Assembly: GCA_965601825.1 (NCBI GenBank)
Contig: OZ271839.1
Coordinates: 992,001-1,056,000 of the forward strand
DNA from: HXMU1420-13 sp965601825
Lineage (GTDB): Bacteria > Bacteroidota > Rhodothermia > Balneolales > Balneolaceae
Direction of reading: 5' to 3'
Length of the DNA stretch: 64,000 nucleotides
A program made the translations under genes and the position numbers. This document shows, one piece after another, positions 33,873-42,501 of this stretch. The notes beneath the pieces are model-generated. The model had not been told where the DNA came from and made no database searches. It saw only the letters and a program-made list of their open reading frames with translations. How positions within the stretch are numbered: the stretch's first letter is position 1; each line of letters starts with the position of its first letter.

Positions 33873-34673
33873 ATGAAAGAATTTGAAATAGCAATTATTG
33901 GAGCTGGAAATCTAGGTCAGGCATTGGCTTTTGGTTTTTCCTCCCATATTCCAAGAGAAAAAATTGTTCTAACTCGCCGTCATGTAACCCGACTTGAAAA
34001 ATTAGCTGATCAGGGTTTTTCAACAACCGATGATAATATTGCTGCAACAAAGAATTCGAGAATTATTGTTCTTTGCGTTCAGCCAAAACAAATTGAAGGA
34101 GTTCTCAAAGAAATTGATCATGTAATTGATCCATCTGAACACATTTTAGTTTCTACAATCACAGGGGTTTCACTTGAGAAAATTCAAAAAGCAACTTCTA
34201 AAAAACTTCCAATTATTCGATCAATGCCGAATACGGCTGCGGCTATTTCCGAATCAATGACCTGCATTTGTGGAAATGATTTGGCAAACGGACATTTGAA
34301 AACTGTTGAGAAACTTTTCAAAACACTAGGTGAGACTCTGCTTATCGAGGAGCGATTAATGAAAGCGGCAACCGTATTGGCGGCAAGCGGTGTCGCATTC
34401 TTCTTGCGATATATCCGCGCAGCAACTCAGGGAGGAATTGAACTTGGGTTTGAAGCAGAGGAAGCTCAAAAAATCGCGATGCAGACAGCGCGTGGTGCTG
34501 CATCATTATTGGTTGAAGGTAGTGCCCATCCTGAAATGGAAATCGATAAAGTAACAACTCCAATGGGATGCACTATTGCAGGCTTGAATGAGATGGAACA
34601 TCAGGGATTGAGTTCTGCGCTTATCAAAGGAATTGTGACATCCTTCAACAAAATTAATACGATCGCTGAATGA
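33873..34673 (+). CDS. proC: Pyrroline-5-carboxylate reductase inside the arginine operon
   Basis: A 266-residue reductase giving proline from pyrroline-5-carboxylate. An N-terminal Rossmann motif IIGAGNLGQALAFG (about 8-21) is followed by SMPNTAAAISESMT (about 117-130) and the C-terminal signature TTPMGCTIAGLNEME. It is embedded between argC and argD, overlapping argD by 4 bp, so proline synthesis is co-expressed with arginine synthesis. This placement recurs in Bacteroidota arg clusters. Confidence 0.92.
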   Translation: MKEFEIAIIGAGNLGQALAFGFSSHIPREKIVLTRRHVTRLEKLADQGFSTTDDNIAATKNSRIIVLCVQPKQIEGVLKEIDHVIDPSEHILVSTITGVSLEKIQKATSKKLPIIRSMPNTAAAISESMTCICGNDLANGHLKTVEKLFKTLGETLLIEERLMKAATVLAASGVAFFLRYIRAATQGGIELGFEAEEAQKIAMQTARGAASLLVEGSAHPEMEIDKVTTPMGCTIAGLNEMEHQGLSSALIKGIVTSFNKINTIAE

Positions 34674-35797
34674 AGCTATTCGAAGTATATCCTTTATTCG
34701 ACGTAGAGCCGGTTGAAGCTGATGGCGCACTTTTGTTTGATCGACAGGGTAATAAATATCTAGATTTTTATGGCGGTCATGCGGTCATTTCGATTGGTCA
34801 TGGACATCCACATTTTGTTGAGAGAATTACTGACCAACTTGGAAAACTGGCGTTTTATTCGAATTCGGTTCCCATCAATCTACAAAAAGATCTGGCCCAT
34901 AAGTTGGGAGAAATGAGCGGATATTATAATTGGAATCTCTTCTTGTGTAACTCCGGAGCAGAAGCCAATGAAAATGCGATGAAACTAGCATCGGCACATA
35001 ATGGTCGAAAGAAAGTGTTGGCTTTTTCCGGAGGATTTCATGGACGAACATCATTGGCAGTTGCTGCAACTGATAATCCCAATATTGTATTTCCAGTAAA
35101 TGAAGGAGCTGATGTAGTAAGATTCAATTTTGAAGATTTTGAAGGAACTGAATCAGCACTGAAAAAAGAAGATATCTGTTGTGTGATTATAGAAGGGATT
35201 CAAGGTGTGGGTGGAATTGTAGAACCATCAGCTGATTTTCTTAAACACCTTCGAAGACTTTGTGATGAAACCGGAACCATTCTTATTTTGGATGAAGTTC
35301 AATCCGGTTTTGGAAGGTCGGGTCGATTTTTTGCTCATCAGCATTCGTTTATTCAGCCGGATGTTATTTCAATTGCAAAAGGTATGGGAAATGGATTTCC
35401 GGTTGGAGGGATTTTAATCAGTCCGACTTTGAAACCAAAAATTGGAATGCTGGGGACTACCTTTGGAGGGAATCATCTTGCTTGTGCTGCAACACTGGCG
35501 GTTTTGGAGGTAATCGAAAATGAAAAGTTGATTCAAAATGCTGCGAAGGTTGGATTTCATTTGGCTGATGAATTATCCGGTTTTTCATCGATCAAAGAAA
35601 TACGAGGCAAAGGCCTAATGCTTGGTTTAGAATTTGATTTTCCAATTGCTGAAATGAGAAAAAAGTTATTGTATAAACAACACGTGTTTACCGGATCTTC
35701 ATCGAACAAAAACACATTAAGACTTCTCCCGCCTTTAAATATTGGTGAGAAAGAAGTAAATCAATTTTTAGAAGCATTAAAAAAAGTGATCGAATGA
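34670..35797 (+). CDS. argD: Acyl-ornithine aminotransferase
   Basis: A 375-residue PLP-dependent class III aminotransferase that converts N-acylglutamate semialdehyde to N-acylornithine. Motifs include the phosphate-binding NSGAEANENAMKLA (about 94-107), LDEVQSGFGRSGRFFA (about 204-219) and the PLP lysine in ISIAKGMGNGFPVGG (about 235). Whether the acyl group is acetyl or succinyl depends on the pathway (see argF'). It overlaps both neighbours by 4 bp. Confidence 0.94.
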   Translation: MKLFEVYPLFDVEPVEADGALLFDRQGNKYLDFYGGHAVISIGHGHPHFVERITDQLGKLAFYSNSVPINLQKDLAHKLGEMSGYYNWNLFLCNSGAEANENAMKLASAHNGRKKVLAFSGGFHGRTSLAVAATDNPNIVFPVNEGADVVRFNFEDFEGTESALKKEDICCVIIEGIQGVGGIVEPSADFLKHLRRLCDETGTILILDEVQSGFGRSGRFFAHQHSFIQPDVISIAKGMGNGFPVGGILISPTLKPKIGMLGTTFGGNHLACAATLAVLEVIENEKLIQNAAKVGFHLADELSGFSSIKEIRGKGLMLGLEFDFPIAEMRKKLLYKQHVFTGSSSNKNTLRLLPPLNIGEKEVNQFLEALKKVIE

Positions 35798-36741
35798 AAC
35801 AGTTTCTAAGCATAGATGATGTACCGGAAATAGATGTTTTGCTTCAAAAAGCATTTGAAGTGAAGGCAAATCCATTTTCAAATCATGAAATTGGAAGGAA
35901 TAAGTCTCTCGGGTTGATTTTTCTAAATCCAAGTTTACGTACTCGAATCAGTTCTCAACGTGCAGCTATGAATTTAGGACTTGATGTCATTTTATTCGAT
36001 GTGAACAAAGGCGGTTGGAAACTTGAATTTGGTGATGGTGTGATCATGGATGGAGAATCATCGGAACATGTGATTGAAGCAGCCGGTGTGTTAGGTCAAT
36101 ATTTCGATATTCTGGCTATAAGATCATTTGCCGGACTCAAAAATCGAGGCGATGATTATTCTGAAAAAGTGATTAAAGCCTTTGCTGAACATGCGGGAAT
36201 TCCAATCGTAAATATGGAATCAGCAACAGGGCATCCACTCCAGGCTTTTGCTGATTTAATTACAATAAAAGAGCATCAAAAAACTGAAAGACCAAAAGTA
36301 GTTTTAAGCTGGGCTCCACATCCGAAAGCACTTCCTCAAGCAGTAGCCAATTCTTTTGTTCGTTGGATGATAGCAAGTGAGGTGGATTTGGTAGTTACAA
36401 ACCCCGAAGGTTATGATTTATCGGTTCAGGTAATGGAAGGAGTACACTTTGAGCCCGATCAAGCTGTAGCTTTAGAAGATGCTGATTTCGTTTATGCGAA
36501 AAACTGGAGTAGTTATTCCGATTATGGTCAGGTACTTCAAACAGATTCAAGCTGGATGATTACTCAACTGAAAATGGAATTGACAAATCAGGCGAAGTTT
36601 ATGCATTGTTTACCTGTACGTAGAAATGTAGTGGTTGAAGACCAGGTGCTGGATAGTTCAGCAAGTATTGTTCTTGATCAGGCTGCAAACCGTATCGTAT
36701 CTATGCAAACAGTTTTGCAAACCATTTTAGAGGAAATGTAA
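35794..36741 (+). CDS. argF': N-acyl-ornithine carbamoyltransferase (argF' type)
   Basis: A 315-residue transcarbamylase that carbamoylates N-acylornithine rather than free ornithine. The carbamoyl-phosphate loop is SLRTR (47-51). HPLQAFADL and the C-terminal HCLPVRRN are present, as is the family-specific WKLEFGDGVIMDG (75-87) loop. The residue that selects the acyl group aligns with Ser90 (DGESSEH). As I recall, Xanthomonas N-acetylornithine enzyme has Glu there and Bacteroides fragilis N-succinylornithine enzyme has Pro, and replacing the Glu by Ser, Pro or Val moved specificity to succinyl. Ser90 therefore hints at succinylornithine, as inference. Confidence 0.9.
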   Translation: MKQFLSIDDVPEIDVLLQKAFEVKANPFSNHEIGRNKSLGLIFLNPSLRTRISSQRAAMNLGLDVILFDVNKGGWKLEFGDGVIMDGESSEHVIEAAGVLGQYFDILAIRSFAGLKNRGDDYSEKVIKAFAEHAGIPIVNMESATGHPLQAFADLITIKEHQKTERPKVVLSWAPHPKALPQAVANSFVRWMIASEVDLVVTNPEGYDLSVQVMEGVHFEPDQAVALEDADFVYAKNWSSYSDYGQVLQTDSSWMITQLKMELTNQAKFMHCLPVRRNVVVEDQVLDSSASIVLDQAANRIVSMQTVLQTILEEM

Positions 36742-37502
36742 TGCATCGAATCAAAATCGTGAAAATTGGCGGTAAAGTAGCAGAGGATGAACAAACACTT
36801 GATCGGTTTTTAGCTGATTTTCATTTAATGAAAGGTTCGAAAATTTTAGTTCATGGTGGAGGTGTTTTAGCGACTCAATTGTCAGAAAAAATGGGGATAG
36901 AAACCCAAATGATAGATGGTAGACGTGTCACAAGTTCTGAAACCCTTGAAGTGGTAACAATGGTATATGGCGGATTAATCAACAAAAAACTTGTAGCGAA
37001 ACTGCAGGCGCTAGGACAAGATGCAATTGGATTAACAGGAGCTGATCTAAACACCATTTATTCTAATAAGCGAAATCCAGTACCTATTGATTTTGGATGG
37101 GTTGGAGATATTGAAAATGTCCAATCGAATTGGCTTAAGGTTTTTTTGGAACAGGGTGTTGTTCCTGTTATTGCTCCATTAACACACGACGGAAAAGGCA
37201 ACCTACTTAATACAAATGCAGATAATATTGCAGGTTTTCTCGCCGCTGAGTTAGCTCAAAATTATGCTGTTGAATTGATCTTTTGTTTTGATATGCTCGG
37301 TGTTATGAATGGAGAAAGTGTAATACAGAAAATTACACATGATGATTATGAAGCCTTGAAAAACGATGGAATTATTTCTGATGGTATGATTCCAAAACTT
37401 GATTTAGGCTTTAAAGCCCTTTCACATTCGGTTGAGAGAGTTACAATTCGGCAAGTTTTTGATTTAAATCAAGATGATAAGGGGACGCAATTAGTATTAT
37501 GA
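36741..37502 (+). CDS. argB: N-acyl-glutamate kinase
   Basis: A 253-residue amino-acid kinase that phosphorylates N-acylglutamate. It has VKIGGKVAEDE (residues 7-17), the glycine-rich LVHGGGVLATQLSEKMG (about 37-53), the substrate region LLNTNADNIAGFLA and SDGMIPKLDLGFKAL. It shares one base (TAATG) with argF' and overlaps the deacylase by 4 bp. No obvious N-terminal helix typical of arginine-inhibited hexameric forms is seen, so feedback inhibition may be weak or lie elsewhere. Confidence 0.93.
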   Translation: MHRIKIVKIGGKVAEDEQTLDRFLADFHLMKGSKILVHGGGVLATQLSEKMGIETQMIDGRRVTSSETLEVVTMVYGGLINKKLVAKLQALGQDAIGLTGADLNTIYSNKRNPVPIDFGWVGDIENVQSNWLKVFLEQGVVPVIAPLTHDGKGNLLNTNADNIAGFLAAELAQNYAVELIFCFDMLGVMNGESVIQKITHDDYEALKNDGIISDGMIPKLDLGFKALSHSVERVTIRQVFDLNQDDKGTQLVL

Positions 37503-38554
37503 GAGAGATAACTAAACAAGCATTAGATTTACTATGCCGGTTAATTGAAACTCCATCTTATAGTGGAGAAGAACATGATACTGCTGAAATTTTAAGCGAT
37601 TATTTGACTTCACATGGATATGAAGCTCAACAAAAAGGGAATAATATTTGGGCTAAATCCAATCATTTTGATGACTCTAAACCTACACTACTACTAAACT
37701 CACATCATGATACAGTTCACGGTACAACGAAATGGGTTAACAATCCATTCGTTGCTAACTTACTAGATGGTAAGTTGATTGGTTTGGGTAGTAATGATGC
37801 TGGTGGTCCGTTAGTAAGTTTATTGCACTGCTTTATTGAATTGGATAAAAAAGAACAATCATACAACTTAGTATTTTTAGCAAGTGCTGAAGAAGAATCC
37901 TCAGGTAAAAATGGAGTTCCATTAGTATTAGATGATCTAGGTAAAATTGATGTTGGTGTGGTTGGCGAACCAACTTCAATGGATATGGCTACAGCAGAGC
38001 GAGGTTTAGTAGTTCTTGATTGTATAGCTCATGGCGAAAGTGGACATGCTGCAAGAGGCGAAGGAATAAATGCTATTTACTTAGCAATGCAAGACATCGA
38101 ATGGCTCAAAACTTATCAGTTTGAAAAAGTATCAGACGTTCTCGGTTCCATCAATATGACGGTTACGCAAATCAAAGCTGGTTCCTTACATAATGTTGTA
38201 CCTGATGAATGTAGTTTTGTAGTGGATGTTCGTCCGAACGAGCACTATTCAAATGCTGAAGTTGTGGATTTAATTAAGAAGCATGTTAGTTGTGAGGTTA
38301 AACCTAGATCTTTGAATTTGAACGCTTCTGGTATTAGTTCACAACATGCAATAGTTCAAAAGGGAATGGAAATGGGAATTCACACCTATGGATCAAAGAC
38401 CATGAGTGATCAGGTGCATATGCCCTTTCCTACCATCAAAATGGGGCCGGGCGATACCCGACGTTCACATACCGCTGATGAGTATATTTTTGTGGATGAA
38501 ATTGATGAAGGGATTCAGATTTATTTGAAATTGTTAGATGGATTAGAACTATGA
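37499..38554 (+). CDS. argE': M20-family N-acyl-citrulline deacylase (argE-like)
   Basis: A 351-residue zinc-dependent peptidase-family M20 enzyme. Metal ligands are visible in LNSHHDTVHG (about 62-71), GSNDAGGPL (Asp near 100) and SAEEESSGKNG (about 128-138), with a C-terminal His in TRRSHTADEYI. With an N-acyl-ornithine carbamoyltransferase in the same operon, the expected substrate is N-acylcitrulline rather than N-acetylornithine. It overlaps argB and argH by 4 bp each. Confidence 0.88.
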   Translation: MREITKQALDLLCRLIETPSYSGEEHDTAEILSDYLTSHGYEAQQKGNNIWAKSNHFDDSKPTLLLNSHHDTVHGTTKWVNNPFVANLLDGKLIGLGSNDAGGPLVSLLHCFIELDKKEQSYNLVFLASAEEESSGKNGVPLVLDDLGKIDVGVVGEPTSMDMATAERGLVVLDCIAHGESGHAARGEGINAIYLAMQDIEWLKTYQFEKVSDVLGSINMTVTQIKAGSLHNVVPDECSFVVDVRPNEHYSNAEVVDLIKKHVSCEVKPRSLNLNASGISSQHAIVQKGMEMGIHTYGSKTMSDQVHMPFPTIKMGPGDTRRSHTADEYIFVDEIDEGIQIYLKLLDGLEL

Positions 38555-39855
38555 GTGGCAAGAAGCTTTGGGACAAAGGGATCATCACCGATCAATTCAT
38601 CGAAAAGTTCACGGTTGGAAGGGATCGGGAATTTGATCTTGAGTTGGCAAAATTTGATGTTCAGGGAAGTTTGGCGCACATTAAAATGCTGGAAAGTATT
38701 GGATTACTAGAGGCAAATGAGTTAGGTCAGCTCGAAAATGAGTTAATTAGAATTCTGGATGAAATTATAGAACCCGGAAAGTTTGAAATCGAGACTGGAG
38801 TGGAGGATGTTCATTCCCAAATTGAGCTCATGTTGGTGCGTGAATTGGGAGATTTAGGTAAGAAAATTCACTCAGGAAGATCAAGAAATGATCAGGTTCT
38901 CGTTGATTTGAAATTATTTTTACGTTCTGAGCTAATTGAACTTGTTTCTTTGGTAAAAAAGTTGTTTGATACACTGTTATTGCGGAGCGAAGAACACAAA
39001 AACGTATTTTTACCGGGATACACACATACCCAGGCCGCGATGCCATCCAGTTTTGGGATATGGTTTGCCGCGTATGCAGAAAGCTTGGTGGATGACCTCG
39101 TACTGGTGCAGTCAGCGCATACAATTGTCAATCGCAATCCTTTAGGGTCTGCGGCAGGGTATGGTTCTTCGTTCCCTATTAATCGACCCCTAACCACCAA
39201 GCTTTTAGATTTTGATTCACCTGCTGTGAATGTTGTTTATGCCCAGATGGGGCGAGGCAAAACAGAGCAGGTGTTTTCTTATGCAATGGCTTCTATCGCA
39301 GGAACCTTAAATAAACTGGCTTCAGATATTTGTCTCTACAATAGTCAGAATTTTAGTTTCATAAAGCTGCCGGATGAGTTAACTACGGGTTCCAGTATCA
39401 TGCCGCATAAAAAGAATCCTGATGTTTTCGAATTATTGCGTGCTAAAACAAATGTGATGCTAGCACTACCAAATTCGATATCTATGACGATCTCAAATCT
39501 TACTTCCGGTTATCATAGAGATTTTCAAATTCTGAAAGAATTGTTGTTTCCACAAATTCAGGAGCTGAAGTCCTGTTTGGAAATCACTGAATATGCCATG
39601 TCTAAGGTAGAGGTGAATCAAAGTATTATGGATGATTCTAAATATGATCTTATTTATTCAGTAGAAGCTGTAAATAAATTGGTGCTGGAGGGAGTTCCTT
39701 TTCGAGATGCATACTTACTAGTAGCTAAGCAAATAAAAGATGGTAGTTTTGTGCCTCCAAAAGAGATTAAGCACACCCATCTTGGAAGTATTGGCAATCT
39801 GGGAAATGAGATTATTAAAGAGAGGATGAGCGCGATTGTTGACTTATTTAGTTAA
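38551..39855 (+). CDS. argH: Argininosuccinate lyase
   Basis: A 434-residue lyase that splits argininosuccinate into arginine and fumarate, the last step. It carries HSGRSRNDQVLVDLKL (about 110-125), the PGYTHTQAAMPSSFG region (about 154-168) and the superfamily signature TGSSIMPHKKNPDVFEL (about 281-297) with the catalytic Ser. Last gene of the operon. Its 3' end overlaps the convergent BtuF-like gene by 12 bp, so no conventional terminator stands between them. Confidence 0.95.
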   Translation: MSGKKLWDKGIITDQFIEKFTVGRDREFDLELAKFDVQGSLAHIKMLESIGLLEANELGQLENELIRILDEIIEPGKFEIETGVEDVHSQIELMLVRELGDLGKKIHSGRSRNDQVLVDLKLFLRSELIELVSLVKKLFDTLLLRSEEHKNVFLPGYTHTQAAMPSSFGIWFAAYAESLVDDLVLVQSAHTIVNRNPLGSAAGYGSSFPINRPLTTKLLDFDSPAVNVVYAQMGRGKTEQVFSYAMASIAGTLNKLASDICLYNSQNFSFIKLPDELTTGSSIMPHKKNPDVFELLRAKTNVMLALPNSISMTISNLTSGYHRDFQILKELLFPQIQELKSCLEITEYAMSKVEVNQSIMDDSKYDLIYSVEAVNKLVLEGVPFRDAYLLVAKQIKDGSFVPPKEIKHTHLGSIGNLGNEIIKERMSAIVDLFS

Positions 39856-40584
39856 GGAATTTCTCCATTCAAGCAGTTGGTAGAAAGAAGGTATCATCCG
39901 GCTTCCATACCAGCTAAACCATTCACCATCTACAAGCTGGATGTTTGAATCCGGGAGTTCATTCTGCAATTCTTGAATATGTTTTTCTTTGAAAGGAAAT
40001 GGCTCGCTGCTGAGAAGAATTAGCTCAGGATTAAGTTCGACTAATTCAGCTATAGTAGTTTCCGGATACCGTGTTTTACTCGCAAAAACACTCTCAAATT
40101 TAAATAGCTTCATCACATCATGAATGTAGGTGTCATGACCAACACTCATCCACGGATCTTTCCAGATGAAATAAGCGGTCGAAATAGAATTAAAGCTTGG
40201 GGCGATAGTCATAAATTTGACTAGTTGACTTAACAACAATTCTGATTTATAAGCTCTATCAACCTTGATTCCAATTTTATGCATCCAATTAAAAGCATCA
40301 GTAATTGTATCTATTTCCGTTACTATAACCTCACAAAATTCACTGATCACATCAACATCTTCTTTACGATTTTCCTCTTTATTTGCGATAACTAAATCAG
40401 GTCGTAAATCTCTTATCTTCTCAATGTTTGGATTCTTTGTCCCGCCGATGATTGAAATATTCGAGACTTGTTGAGAAGGATGGATGCAAAACCTGGTTCT
40501 TCCTACGATTTCATCATTTAAGCCAAGATCAAATAAGAATTCGGTGAGACTTGGAACCAGGCTGATTATTCTTTTGTATGGCAT
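39844..40584 (-). CDS. BtuF-like helical-backbone metal/cobalamin-binding protein, no signal peptide
   Basis: A 246-residue protein of the class III periplasmic-binding fold used for cobalamin and chelated metals. It has IISLVPSLTEFLFDLGLNDEIVGRTRFC (split across residues 6-33), IIGGTKNPNIEKIRDLRPDLVIAN, and in the second lobe TRYPETTIAELVELNPELILLSS. It starts MPYKRI with no signal peptide, so as written it would stay in the cytoplasm. No ABC permease or ATPase is adjacent. Divergent from the LLM oxidoreductase gene with only 20 bases between starts. Confidence 0.8.
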   Translation of the reverse strand: MPYKRIISLVPSLTEFLFDLGLNDEIVGRTRFCIHPSQQVSNISIIGGTKNPNIEKIRDLRPDLVIANKEENRKEDVDVISEFCEVIVTEIDTITDAFNWMHKIGIKVDRAYKSELLLSQLVKFMTIAPSFNSISTAYFIWKDPWMSVGHDTYIHDVMKLFKFESVFASKTRYPETTIAELVELNPELILLSSEPFPFKEKHIQELQNELPDSNIQLVDGEWFSWYGSRMIPSFYQLLEWRNSLTK

Positions 40585-40604
40585 AAAATTATTGGAATCG
40601 AAAA

Positions 40605-41651
40605 ATGGAATTAGGCCTTTATAGTTTCGTAGAAAATACCAAAAACGAAATTACCGGTGAACTAAGAAGTCCGGAACAACGAGTTCAGGATTTGATGGAA
40701 GAAATTAAACTAGCTGATGAAATTGGTCTGGATGTATTTGCCATTGGTGAACATCATCGCGAAGAATTTGTAGCATCGAATCCAGTCACACTGTTAGCGG
40801 CTGCTGCTACTATCACAAAGAATATCAAACTAACTAGTTCTGTAACTGTATTAGGATCAGATGATCCGGTTCGGGTATTCCAGGAATTCGCAACCCTTGA
40901 TTTAATATCAAATGGTAGAGCTGAAATAATTGTAGGACGTGGCTCATTTATCGAATCATTTCCATTGTTCGGATACGATCTTTCAACATACGAAGAGCTA
41001 TTTGAAGAAAAATTAGAACTGCTTTTAAAACTGCGAGAAGAGAATCCTGTAACTTGGGAAGGGAAATATCGATCAGCGATCAATAATTTTGGAATATACC
41101 CTCAACCTTTACAGGAAAAACTTCCAATATGGAGAGCAGTAGGTGGTACACCGAAATCAGCATATATGACAGGAGCTTTGGGCCTTCCAATGGCTTTGGC
41201 GATCATTGGAGGATATCCAGAACAGTTTGTTCAGTTTGCAGAAATCCATAGACAGGCAGCATCTCAGAATGGTTTAGAAAAGCCGAAACTCAGTATCAAT
41301 TCGCATGGTTTTATAGCAGATGATCATCAAAGTGCAATTGATATAGCCTATCCTAATTTCAAACAAACCATGGATAAAATTGGTAGAGAAAGAGGGTGGC
41401 CTCCTATGCTAAGAAATCAATTCGATGCCTCAACTACATTGCAGGGCGCAAACTTTGTAGGAAGTCCACAGGCAGTTATTGATAAAATCATGTATCAGTA
41501 TGAATTATTTAATCACGATCGGTTTTTGATGAAAATGACGATCGGAAGTTTTACTCATAAAGAGATCATGCGGTCAATTGAATTATTTGGCTCAAAAGTA
41601 GCACCTATCATCAAAAAGGAAATTCTGCCTAATACAGATACAGTAGTTTGA
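40605..41651 (+). CDS. LLM-class flavin-dependent oxidoreductase (luciferase-like)
   Basis: A 348-residue TIM-barrel flavoprotein of the bacterial luciferase superfamily. FAIGEHHREEFVASNPVTLLAA (residues about 46-67), GRAEIIVGRGSFIESFPLFGYD (about 107-128) and WRAVGGTPKSA are characteristic. Members use FMNH2 and oxygen, or F420 in other phyla, to oxidise varied organic substrates; the substrate here is unknown. Its stop is one base from that of the convergent fructosamine-kinase-like gene. Confidence 0.88.
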   Translation: MELGLYSFVENTKNEITGELRSPEQRVQDLMEEIKLADEIGLDVFAIGEHHREEFVASNPVTLLAAAATITKNIKLTSSVTVLGSDDPVRVFQEFATLDLISNGRAEIIVGRGSFIESFPLFGYDLSTYEELFEEKLELLLKLREENPVTWEGKYRSAINNFGIYPQPLQEKLPIWRAVGGTPKSAYMTGALGLPMALAIIGGYPEQFVQFAEIHRQAASQNGLEKPKLSINSHGFIADDHQSAIDIAYPNFKQTMDKIGRERGWPPMLRNQFDASTTLQGANFVGSPQAVIDKIMYQYELFNHDRFLMKMTIGSFTHKEIMRSIELFGSKVAPIIKKEILPNTDTVV

Positions 41652-41652
41652 A

Positions 41653-42501
41653 TCAAAAAAACTGTTTTAGTAATCTAGCTGCCTGTTCAATATAACCGCC
41701 ACCAAAAAGGTTAGCATGCACTAAAACTGGATAAAGATTGCAGAGCATGATGCGTTCTTCTATACCATCTTCAAGAGGATAAATATCATTGTAGCCATCA
41801 TAAAACTGGCGATCGAAGCCACCAAATAGACGAGTCATTGCTATATCCATTTCACGATGACCAAAATAGACAGCGGGGTCATAAATTGCAGTTTCACCTT
41901 CTTTAGTCCACAAATAATTTCCATTCCAAAGATCTCCGTGCAAAAGAGCAGGTGGTTCATCAGGAAATTGTACATAAGTGAAATTCATAATACGATCGAA
42001 AATGGATAACAAAGAACGATCCATTTTACCAGAGTCTATTGCCATTTTTACTTGGGGCTCTATCCGTTCACGAACAAAGAAATCTAACCAATCTGCATAG
42101 AACTGATTAGTTTGAGGGAGGCGACCAATATAGTTGCTATGATTCAATCCAAATAATTCATTCGATTTTTTATGCATCATAGCTAACTTACTTCCAAATA
42201 AGTAAGAGTTTCTGGAATATCCTTCTTCTATATATTCCAAAAGGAGAAAATCATCACCTACAAGTATTGTACTTGGTATTATAAGTCCACTATCAGCAGA
42301 ATCCAGGAGACTTAGTCCTTGGGCTTCAGTTTTAAACATGTCCTTTGGTGAAGCGACGTTCCACTTTAAAAAGAAAACGCCAGCTTCGGTTTGAAGTCTG
42401 GCGCTTTGATTAATATCTCCACCTGTGACAGTTTGCGTAGAGGTTAACTTTGCATTTAAATGCTCCTCAATCGCGGTCTGTATGGGCAAAGGAATTTGCA
42501 A
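41653..42501 (-). CDS. Fructosamine kinase family protein
   Basis: A 282-residue kinase-fold protein of the fructosamine/ketosamine-3-kinase family, which phosphorylates sugars attached to proteins so that they come off. Motifs are GGDINQSARLQTEAG (about 27-41), the catalytic HGDLWNGNYLW (about 185-195), AIYDPAVYFGHREMDIAM and LFGGF. The start is TTG (42501), directly after the fabF stop codon with no gap, so translation is probably coupled to fabF. Confidence 0.85.
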   Translation of the reverse strand: MQIPLPIQTAIEEHLNAKLTSTQTVTGGDINQSARLQTEAGVFFLKWNVASPKDMFKTEAQGLSLLDSADSGLIIPSTILVGDDFLLLEYIEEGYSRNSYLFGSKLAMMHKKSNELFGLNHSNYIGRLPQTNQFYADWLDFFVRERIEPQVKMAIDSGKMDRSLLSIFDRIMNFTYVQFPDEPPALLHGDLWNGNYLWTKEGETAIYDPAVYFGHREMDIAMTRLFGGFDRQFYDGYNDIYPLEDGIEERIMLCNLYPVLVHANLFGGGYIEQAARLLKQFF

